From Riptortus pedestris (lineage: Eukaryota; Arthropoda; Insecta; Hemiptera; Alydidae): 64,000 nt of DNA. The translations under genes were made by a program, and so were the position numbers. Under the pieces are notes generated by a model. It was not told the origin of the DNA. It worked only from the letters and a program-made list of their open reading frames with translations, and ran no database searches. The stretch spans positions 192,796,501-192,860,500 of the forward strand of contig CM032229.1 of the NCBI GenBank assembly GCA_019009955.1, given 5' to 3'. Below, piece after piece: positions 56,490 to 64,000 of the stretch (position 1 is its first letter; every line of letters starts with the position of its first letter).

Positions 56490-56960
56490 GTACTAGTGAT
56501 TCTGCACCAAATCGACATTTTCACTACTTACTATTTATAATTTTCCTTTTTTGTGGAGAGTCCCATGATTGCTACTGTAAAGCAGTTCACTTCACTCTGT
56601 TTGGAGGACTTAGCAACATTTTGTTGGTATCCATGCTTATTAGTTAAAATACTCCTTTTGCTTTGGAAGGCTTGTTGAGCAAGTGCTATTCTTCTATCTA
56701 CTTCAGCTCTACTATCAATGCCTTCAGATGATGTGTTCCCTACATATCAAAGCTTCCTAACTTTTGTCGATAATCCAATTTTCACACTCGTAAAGCAGTT
56801 TACTCCATATGAAGGACTTAGCAAACATATTTTTGGTGTCCATGCTTGTTTAGCAAGTGCTATTCTTCTATTAACTCGATCTTGACTATCATTGTCTTGA
56901 GTGGTGATGCTAGCTAACAGAACTCCTTCATTTTTTCAAGTATAATATATCCGATTCTAA
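56490..56960 (-). pseudogene. Two tandem diverged fragments of a LINE ORF2
   Basis: Reading leftward, one piece (56960-56760) gives QDRVNRRIALAKQAWTPK and VNCFTSVKIGLSTK. The next (56740-56490) gives AEVDRRIALAQQAFQSKRSI and VNCFTVAIMGLSTK. Both match the [RK]..RI..AK.AF...-...CYVWS..LYG.ETW segment after the LINE reverse transcriptase. Orientation and style agree with the fragment at 45.4-45.8 kb, which carries the adjoining GLSTK segment. Confidence 0.6.
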
Positions 56961-57337
56961 TATTTTTATTTCCTTGGCCTTTGCCTCAATATATATAATA
57001 GAAAATTTGTGATCTATAATATTTTTATCTACTAAAAGTGAAAACATGTTTTGGCTCTTATATTTGTGCGTTATCTAAATGGGCTAAGTAAAAATACATG
57101 TACTCATCCTATTTAGATAACATAAATACATGTATAGAAACACATTATGTAGCCCACTATGGACAAAACATATTATGAATGATTCAGTGTTTGTCACTTA
57201 TATTGATGAATTAACTGTCAGATATATAAATTATATGGCTCAAAAACTAATTTGATCGAGTTATAATTAACAATTGCCTGCATCTTTGGTCTTATTGTTT
57301 GATTAACAAGAAAAAAGCCTGTAACGCAGGTGCATTT

Positions 57338-57482
57338 ATTTTCATTTATCTCAATACATAAGAGCTCAATGAGAACAATATTTGATATTTAGGCTTCAAA
57401 TAAGGTGCTTCATAATATAACAACTTATTGTTAATGTGACATGAGTAGGAGTGGGGGTTTGCCGAAGGCTGAAAACGTCCGT
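57338..57482 (+). mobile_element. Family A internal fragment
   Basis: CATTTATTTTCATTTATCTC, AACAATATTTGATATTTAGG, GAGTAGGAGTGGGGGTTTGC, CGAAGGCTGAAAACG, stopping at TCCGTTCAAAAAAAG. Confidence 0.6.
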
Positions 57483-57494
57483 TCAAAAAAAGAA

Positions 57495-58657
57495 GTTCGT
57501 CACGCAGGGCTGCGTAAACTAAGCAGATTTCCCACGTGAAGTTTTATAATAGAGAAATCTGCATACTGCTAACACACCACCGTGAATAAATACAAACAGT
57601 AATGAGACGAGTAAAATTTGAGTTATTAAAATATAAATTATTCTGATACATTATAGATTGCAGTACCAGATATAGTAAATAGTTTGCAATAAAGTTAATG
57701 TGTTATATTCAGATATATATCAGTAATTGTTTTTCTTTCCGGTGAAGAATATGCCTATCTATCTGTTCTCTGAGCAGTTGGCAGACCTGTTTGTTTACAA
57801 TTCAGAAGTCGTTTCTGTAATGAGAAATCTTTCAGTTAATTTTAATAAGCTCCCAATGGAAACGGCTTCTGAATTGTAAGCAAATAGGGCTGCCAACCAC
57901 TCAGAGCTGAATAGACAGATAGACATATTCTTCACCGGAAAGAAAAACAATTACTCATATATATCTGAATATTACACATTAACTTAATTGTAAAGTATTT
58001 ACTGAATCTAGTACTGCAATTTAAAATGTATTTTAATAACTCAAATTTTAGAAGTTTAAGAATTAAAAAAGGGCGGGCTGTTCAGAACGTATTTCCATAT
58101 CTCTCACAAAGTATAAGCTTTACACGACAAGAACGGTGTGAAGAAGCTTACACGAAAGCCGAACAGTTACGGAAACGGTCGAACCAATCCGGAAACCTCC
58201 GACGAGAACCGACCATAGCCGATCTCATCTCGTCCGTTGTCACACACATTTTATAGTAATGATCTCGGTTAATATTCAAGATAGAGATTAAATGTACATA
58301 ACAATATTTATAGTAAATTTAATTTGCAATAATATTGGTTCTATACGATTTTTCGATCCGACGTATACTAACGGAGATATGTCGAGTTTTCGAAAATCGC
58401 CCCCTCTAAACCCTCCCCCTCCCACTGGTCCGATCTTTCTTTTTACATAATACGATTAAATATCGAGTTTGGTAACGATCAAACAAAATTTGCGACCGCT
58501 AGAATGGTCACAGACAAATATGTGTGTGCGTGTACACAATTATGACTTGATTTTTGTCATCTCTTGGGTAGGTTCGGTGGACATTTGAGGACATTTTTCG
58601 AAAATGGTTACATGAATACAACCCCTATAGCTGATTTCCTTTAATGAATTGTGCTGA
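57495..58657 (+). mobile_element. Family A element, longest form with internal hairpin (about 1.16 kb)
   Basis: 5' end GTTCGTCACGCAGGGCTGCG. The left half contains a large inverted repeat: an arm at about 57605-57818 and its inverted partner at about 57860-58050, sharing TTTACAATTCAGAAG / CTTCTGAATTGTAA and TTTCTTTCCGGTGAAGAATA. The normal core follows, then GCGACCGCTAGAATGGTCAC, a TGTGTGTGCGTGTAC remnant, and a decayed 3' end GATTTCCTTTAATGAATTGTGCTGAA. Confidence 0.82.
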
Positions 58658-58836
58658 AAGGCTAAGGCGAGGGGTATATTCTCCTGAAGCCAGTAGGAAA
58701 TAGACTAAGAAATTACTAACTCTAATCTGCTCCGCCCCAATAATTCGTTAGATTGCTATTATTCTCTTCTCCATTTATGCTCATTTAAGCAGTACTTACT
58801 TTCTTCTTCTTTCCGTTTAGAGTCCACAATTCCAGT

Positions 58837-58885
58837 GGCTTTTAGCAGATTTCGGAATATCTCAGTTACTATACGTTGGATGGAT
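58837..58885 (-). mobile_element. Family A terminal remnant
   Basis: TTTTAGCAGATTTCGGAATAT joined to CAGTTACTATACGTTGGATGG: a 3' terminus fused to core by a large deletion. Confidence 0.5.
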
Positions 58886-58892
58886 TTTTATT

Positions 58893-59097
58893 ATTATTTA
58901 TCAACCTCCACTTTGTGGTACTATGGCTTATCCAAGTGTTTACCACCCTTTTCTAGCCGGAGTGGGCCTAAGGATTTTATTTAGTGAGTTCGGCGCTAGA
59001 TAAATTCCTATTGGCCAAGTAAGAATGGAATTCACAACTCAAAGTGTAGCAAGTCAGATTAAAACGAAAGCCTTAACTGTCATGGCTAAGCTCAGCC
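58893..59097 (-). mobile_element. tRNA-derived SINE, near complete
   Basis: Reverse orientation: TATTTATCAACCTCCACTTT, GTTTACCACCCTTTTCTAGC, TTTAGTGAGTTCGGCGCTAG, then degenerate B box and CCTTAACTGTCATGGCTAAG at the tRNA end. Confidence 0.7.
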
Positions 59098-59244
59098 TCT
59101 TCGGTGTTTATATTGTGCGCTGTATATCAGAAGGCGAGTGATGAATATCAGCTGCAGAAAGAGTGATGTGCTTCTAGGAAATAATTTGGCAAGGGATAGG
59201 CAACATCTGTTCCTCCTACCTCCTTGTCACTTTACCTGTCTACG

Positions 59245-60592
59245 CAACCAATATTTATACCTCTATGCTGTGTCTCCTAATCGATACTTACAAATATGAG
59301 TCTATTGCAAGGGCTAAGCTACTTGGATCCGATTTACAGAGCAATGGGAGAATATTTCTACCTCTATGATTGGCTACCTAATCGATTCTTACATACTCGT
59401 ATGTGATGTCGCAAGGGGTAAGCTACTTGGATCCGCTTTACAAAGCAATGAGGAGAATATTTCTACCTCTATGCTTTGCCTCCTAATCGATTATTACATA
59501 TGTGATATCTATCGCTATGAGTAAGCTACTTGGATCTGCTTTACAAATCAATGAGGAGAATATTTATACCTCTATGCTTTGCCTCCTAATCGATTATTAC
59601 AGATGTGATATCTATTACTAAGAGTAAGCTACTTGGATCTGCTTTACAAAGCAATGATGAGAAGATTTCTACCTCTATGCTTTGCCTTCTAATCGATTCT
59701 TACATATGTGATATCATTGCTAGGAGTAAGCTACTTGGATCCGCTTTACAAAGCAATGGGAGAATATTTCTACCTCTATGCTTTGCCTCCTAATCGATTA
59801 TTACATATGTGATATCTATTGCTAGGAGTAAGCTACTTGGATCCGCTTTACAAAGCAATGGATAATATTTCTACCTCTATGCTTTGCCTCCTAATCTATT
59901 ATTACATATGTGATATCTATTGCTAGGAGTAAGCTACTTGGATCCGCTTTACAAAGCAATGGAGAATATTTCTACCTCTATGCTTTGCCTCCTAATCGAT
60001 ACTTACATATGTGATATCTATTGCAAAAGGGTAAACTACTTGGATCCGCTTTACAAAGCAATGGATAATATTTCTACCTCTATGCTTTGCCCCCTAATCG
60101 ATTCTTACATATGTGATATTTATTGCTAGGAGTAAGCTACTTGGATCTGCTTTACAAAGCAATGGAGAATATTTCTACCTCTATGCTTTGCCTCCTAATC
60201 GATTATTACATATGTGATATCTATTGCTAGGAGTAAGCTACTTGGATCTGCTTTACAAAGCAATGGAGAATATTTCTACCTCTATGCTTTGCCTCCTAAT
60301 CGATTATTACAGATGTGATATCTATTACTAAGAGTAAGCTACTTGGATCTGCTTTACAAAGCAATGATGAGAAGATTTCTATCTCTATGCTTTGCCTTCT
60401 AATCGATTCTTACATATGTGATATCTATTGCTAGGAGTAAGCTACTTGGATCCGCTTTACAAAGCAATGGATAATATTTCTACCTCTATGCTTTGCCTCC
60501 TTATCGATTATTACATATGTGATATCTATTGCAAAATGGTAAACTACTTGGATCTACTTTACAAAGCAATGAGGAAAATACCCCCCAAATGA
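59245..60592. repeat. Tandem satellite, about 101-bp unit, 13 copies
   Basis: Units contain AAGCTACTTGGATCCGCTTT, CAAAGCAATGG, ATTTCTACCTCTATGCTTTG, CCTCCTAATCGATT, TTACATATGTGATATCTATT. The CTACTTGGAT marks recur every 101-102 bp in the centre; the first units are more variable. A two-unit block with ATTACAGATGTGATATCTAT then GATGAGAAGATTTCTA occurs at about 59592-59700 and again 710 bp later, so seven units were duplicated together. No ORF spans the units consistently. Confidence 0.95.
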
Positions 60593-61053
60593 TATGCATT
60601 AGTCAGGAAGTGTATGCTGACTTCCTTCCGTAAGCATGTGTCCATTATCTGCACCTACTCATATATTATACAAGTTTGACATGCAAAATATTATTCAAGG
60701 AATTAACTACGTCCGTTAGGTCGAGCAGAGTCTCCAGTTTATTGCAAATACCTGGATATAGCCTCAGTCCGTGGTTCGAGAACAAGGAAGGTTCCGGAGC
60801 CAGATTTTAGATTTGTTCAAACTGCAACTAGTAGCATCCAGTAGCCTACAAAGTGCAACTTGATACACTTGAGGTCTTAGCCATTCAATTGACCTATCGA
60901 GGATTTTACTAATGGTGGTAAAAATAACCTAAGTGCAAATGCATCAGACGTTCCCGAATGATTCACAATGACGTACAATTTACGACAGTCAGTTTATTTC
61001 TGGAAATTGCTACCACCAGCGAATATTCCCCGACACGTCAACCAGGCGTTATT
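60593..61053. other. No feature recognised
   Basis: Moderately GC-richer DNA downstream of the satellite. Open frames are short and without motif. Confidence 0.4.
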
Positions 61054-61719
61054 TCAGCAGATCGAGGAAAATCAGCTATTGAGGTCGTACTCATGGCGTG
61101 ATTTTCAAAAAAAAAAAAAATCGAATGCCCATCGATCCTACCCAGAAGATGATGAAAATGAGGTCCGTTCAAAACTGTATATATAAATATTTGTCTGTTA
61201 CCGCTCTAGCAGTCGCAATTTTTGTTTGATCGTGACCAACCTCGATATTTAATCATTTTATGTCAAAACAAATAATAAGCTGTTACAGCATCAATATCTG
61301 TTACCACATATTGTTTTCATTGAACTTTTACTTACTGAGATATATGCAAATACTTTCTGTTGACCCCCCTCCCCTATTTTTGTTCTTGTTTTAATAAAAT
61401 TTTAGTGATTGAGATTAAAATTATTCTTCTTCAGTACAAATTACCTCACTAGTTATAGTAAATAGTTTTCAATAAAACTAATATGTTATATTCATATATA
61501 CTTCATTAATGGTTTTTCTTTCCGGCCTAGAATTCAAGTTGGCCGGCCTGTTTATTTACAATTCAGACGTTTTCCGCTGTAGTGTTATTAACTTGTAACT
61601 GATGATTTCTCATTACCGATTTTATCTACTCATTTGATATTCGCGGTGGTGTTACCAGTATGTATATTTATCTTCAGGAGGTAAATCTGCTTAGTTTACG
61701 CAGCCCCTGCGTGACGGAC
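61054..61719 (-). mobile_element. Family A element, complete (666 bp)
   Basis: 3' end CAGCAGATCGAGGAAAATCAGC (mutated palindrome), 3' block, very short TA remnant, CTCTAGCAGTCGCAATTTTTG, a deletion in the core, and a 5' end GGTAAATCTGCTTAGTTTAC then GCAGCCCCTGCGTGACGGAC. Confidence 0.82.
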
Positions 61720-61957
61720 TTTTGTAAGTGCGTTGTTGGTAATGTTTAGTTATTTGTTGTATTCATGAGAACTATCTGACTGCTCGCCTTCCCCGCACTA
61801 CCTCCATGACAGGAGTTAAGTCTCACCATGAAATTCGTTCATGGTTGAGCATAGTCTATTCTGTTGCAACTCCCATTATTTTCACCTTTCGCCATAGAAA
61901 ACTGAGTCCAGTTTCACTTTTACACGGACTATTGTCACACGTGGATTATTTTAGTTA

Positions 61958-62095
61958 AGAAATTTTTGTTTGATCGTTACCAAACTTGACATATAATTGT
62001 TTTATGTAAAAAGAAAGATCAAGTTCGTTAATGGCTGAAATCTGACCAATGGGAGGGGAATTTTGAAAATTCTAAATATCTCCGTTACTTCAAAT
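61958..62095 (-). mobile_element. Family A core fragment
   Basis: TTTTTGTTTGATCGTTACCA, AAGAAAGATCAAGTTCGTTA, GGGAGGGGAATTTTGAAAAT, ATATCTCCGTTACTTC. Confidence 0.65.
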
Positions 62096-62132
62096 TAATA
62101 ATAAGCTGTTATATCACGAACCACTTCATTAC

Positions 62133-62395
62133 AAGGATGTGAATTAGCATTAATTCTTCTACGATTATAAGCTATATTAAATTTTTTAGGTTTTAACGGG
62201 AGCGGGGGTTATAAGAGAAGCTTGAAATAAAAATTTGTGATATTTCATTTTCTGTTCTGTTTTCAGTCACTATTGGTCTTTGTACCGTATCAAGAGAAAG
62301 GAAGTTAAATTCAAACATAGTTTGGCAGACAGAATATTTTCTATAATTATGAATTATATATAAAAAAAAAACTACATGCACAGGAGAGGGGAAAT
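62133..62395 (+). mobile_element. Family B unit fragment
   Basis: GTGAATTAGCATTAATTCTT, ATTATAAGCTATATTAAATT, GGGAGCGGGGGTTATAAGAG, GATATTTCATTTTCTGTTC. No termini. Confidence 0.6.
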
Positions 62396-62404
62396 ATAAA
62401 AAAA

Positions 62405-62890
62405 GTCCGTCACGCAGGGGCTGCGAAACTAAGCAGATTTCCCAAGTGAAGTTTAGTAATAGAGAAATCTGCCCAATAACAAGTGTAGTAGTAAGGGATC
62501 TCTAAACTTATTCACGAGGGACGAACAGTTACGAAAACGGCCGCCAGAGCTCTCGGCGGAAAGTACCGAACATAGCCGACTCCTGCCGACCACACACAGA
62601 ATACAAATGCAAATATCTCGGTTAATATTCAAGATACAGAAAAAATGTATATAACAATATTTATAGTAAATTTAATTTGCAATAAGATTGATTCTGTACA
62701 ATTTTTCGGTCCGACGTATAGTAACGGAGATATTTCGAATTTTCGAAAATCCTCCCCTCTAAACCCCCCCCCCCTCCCACTGGTCCGATTTCAGCCGTTA
62801 ACGAACTTGATCTTCCTTTTTACATAAAACGACTAAATTCCGAGTTTGGTAACGATCAAACAAAAATTGCGACCGCTAGAGCGGTAACAG

Positions 62891-62960
<70 letters not shown>

Positions 62961-63107
62961 AGATATAGATATATATATATACAGTTTTGAACGGACCTCA
63001 TTTTCGTCATCTCCTGGGTAGGATCGATGGACATTTGAAGAAAAATTTCGAAAATTCCGTCATGAGTACAACCTCAATAGCTGATTTTCCTTAAGGGAAA
63101 TCTGCTA
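62405..63107 (+). mobile_element. Family A element, complete (703 bp)
   Basis: GTCCGTCACGCAGGGGCTGC at the left; GCTGATTTTCCTTAAGGGAA then ATCTGCTAA at the right. It holds GCCGCCAGAGCTCTCGGCGG, core, a C12 run, CCGCTAGAGCGG, and a (TA)n-(GATATA)n microsatellite at 62897-62982. Very similar to the copies at 33.8 and 36.6 kb. Confidence 0.92.
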
Positions 63108-63110
63108 ATA

Positions 63111-63285
63111 GTGTGGACAGTGAAGCTTTACATAACAAATAATTGTATTATTAACAAATCCACAGCAACGACGGGTATACATCGGGAAATGTTAAAATAT
63201 TGTGGAAAGTAAAGGCTTGCCAAAAAAATACCATCATCATTAAACCTCAAATGAATTCCCGAGCGAAGCCGGGTACCTTAGCTAG
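63111..63285 (+). mobile_element. Family B 3' end
   Basis: GTGGACAGTGAAGCTTTACA, AACAAATCCACAGCAACGAC, CCTCAAATGAATTCCCGAGC and GAAGCCGGGTACCTTAGCTA then GTATATA, followed by (TA)n to 63311. It lies three bases after the family A 3' terminus. Confidence 0.78.
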
Positions 63286-63312
63286 TATATATATATATAT
63301 ATATATATATAT

Positions 63313-63395
63313 TGAACGGACCTCCTTTCTGGTCATCTCCTGTGAAGAAATTTACGAAAATGGCGTCACGTGTACGACCTCAACAGCTCCTTCCT
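63313..63395 (+). mobile_element. Family A 3' block fragment
   Basis: TTGAACGGACCTCCTTTCTG, GTCATCTCCTGTGAAGAAAT, GTGTACGACCTCAACAGCTC. It again follows a (TA)n at the end of a family B piece, as at 20.43-20.49 kb. Confidence 0.68.
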
Positions 63396-63955
63396 GAGAT
63401 TGGGGAGCGTATTCCTGTCAACTTGTGACGCCATGCATGCCCACACACACACAGACCCGTTAGTTGAAGCGGGAGCCAATACTCAACCTTCTCCTAACCT
63501 ATTCTTCCTAAGTCAGAATGGACAACCAACTTCCTCTTCTGGGCAATCAATAGAAGTCATATATAACATGAAACCTGTTTGTCAAATTCCACAAACCAGA
63601 CAATAGAAATGGGGTTCGTGTGGCAACTTGTATAAATATTCATTTTCTAGAATGGCTCGCACTAAGACTACTTTAGTTTGCTAACAGCCAAGGATAGATC
63701 AGGGCAGAACCTTCATTGACAGATCTCCAATCAGTCAATCAGAACCACATATCCCTGAAATTGATTTTATACATAAAGCTATTGTTATGTACAATCGGTA
63801 AGTGGCACTTGTTGATTGTAGAAGAAATAAATGGGTCAATGATTATGTTGTTTGCTTTGACTGTCTCTTGAATCGTATTAGCTCTTGCAAATAGTGTCGG
63901 CATTATTGGGTTTCTGATAAAGGTCTGATTAATGTATCAGCCATGCTCTGTTCTT
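63396..63955. other. No feature recognised
   Basis: A GC-richer stretch with a 78-codon open frame (63370-63606) rich in Pro/Ser and a short CACACA run. No family recognised; it may be the 5' region of another retroelement. Confidence 0.35.
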
Positions 63956-63979
63956 TAGCAGATTTCCCTAAGGGAAATA
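63956..63979 (-). mobile_element. Family A 3' terminus at the window edge
   Basis: TTAGCAGATTTCCCTAAGGGAAAT followed by (TA)n and AAAATT, suggesting that another family B head begins at 63996. Confidence 0.6.
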
Positions 63980-64000
63980 TATATATATATATATAAAATT

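Larger units (their letters stand above)
42699..64000 (+). other. Inferred start of GSK3 intron 1 (extends beyond the window)
   Basis: The donor GTAAGT at 42699-42704 opens an intron with no visible end in the window. I looked for the second-exon signature (the DGSKVTTVVATPGQ / NGSFGVV region of the kinase) and did not find it. All recognisable content here is transposons, satellites and AT-rich DNA. If the transcript uses this donor, intron 1 exceeds 21 kb. Confidence 0.55.

Noticed and set aside
59605..60129. Coding potential in the 101-bp satellite
   Set aside because: The frames shift with unit length changes (101-102 bp is not a constant multiple of three), so the short ORFs are incidental.
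63652..63684. Start of a histone H3 gene (MARTK...)
   Set aside because: Only the first five codons match; the sixth diverges and a stop follows at codon 11.
42699..64000. Second and later GSK3 exons
   Set aside because: I looked for sequence coding the GSK3 ATP-binding region (NGSFGVV, VAIKKVLQDKRFKNRE) and the DGSKVTTVVAT exon start and saw none. Absence by eye is not proof.

Overview
This is a eukaryotic, almost certainly arthropod (probably insect) genomic window: AT-rich, packed with (TA)n microsatellites, non-LTR retrotransposon debris, mariner, piggyBac, hAT and Helitron-like DNA transposons, and tRNA-derived SINEs. The only host gene I can identify is a first coding exon on the + strand at 42614-42698. 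It encodes the amino terminus of glycogen synthase kinase 3 beta (shaggy in Drosophila), starting [12 protein letters not shown] with the Ser9 phosphorylation site, and ends at a consensus splice donor. A compact promoter-like region (CRE, CCAAT boxes) lies just upstream. Nothing in the remaining 21 kb looks like exon 2, so positions 42699-64000 are probably a large first intron and positions 1-42.2 kb the upstream intergenic DNA. The EGNKQ residues after the conserved start favour an arthropod; I cannot place the species further.

Two dispersed families dominate. Family A (about 35 copies or pieces) has a constant 5' end (GTCCGTCACGCAGG), a 3' end made of a perfect 20-bp palindrome (GATTTCCCTTAAGGGAAATC) followed by TGCTAA, subterminal inverted repeats (GCAGATTTCCC / GGGAAATCTGC), no evident target duplication, insertion in A/T runs, and a microsatellite at one fixed internal position. 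These are the hallmarks of non-autonomous Helitron/Helentron (HINE-like) elements. Family B (12 copies or pieces) has internal ~298-bp tandem repeats and ends in a CCCGGGCGAAGCCGGG hairpin followed by CTAGTA. It sits in TA-rich sites, several of them the microsatellites of family A.

Layout. 1-7 kb: family A copies, a hAT MITE with 8-bp target duplication, a SINE, a mariner amino-terminal relic and LINE relics. 7.2-13.05 kb: a 45-bp minisatellite, a 930-bp piggyBac deletion derivative with TTAA duplication, a second diverged copy of the minisatellite locus, and a 46-bp minisatellite. 14.1-16.8 kb: SINE, complete but broken mariner, fold-back MITE. 17-22.9 kb: family A and B copies, a mariner relic, and a solo LTR nested in a family A element. 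23.1-28 kb: family A interrupted by a 4.3-kb I/Nimb-type LINE with endonuclease, reverse transcriptase and RNase H. 28-32.3 kb: consecutive family B elements. 32.5-41.9 kb: a dense cluster of family A copies, some joined head to tail, including a SINE split by a 3.3-kb composite insertion. 42-44.8 kb: the GSK3 promoter and exon and a repeat-poor stretch. 44.8-64 kb (putative intron): LINE relics, MITEs, a hAT relic, SINEs, a 101-bp satellite and further family A and B copies.

No tool could be run. Family assignments rest on motifs read by eye, and boundaries of degenerate repeats are approximate.
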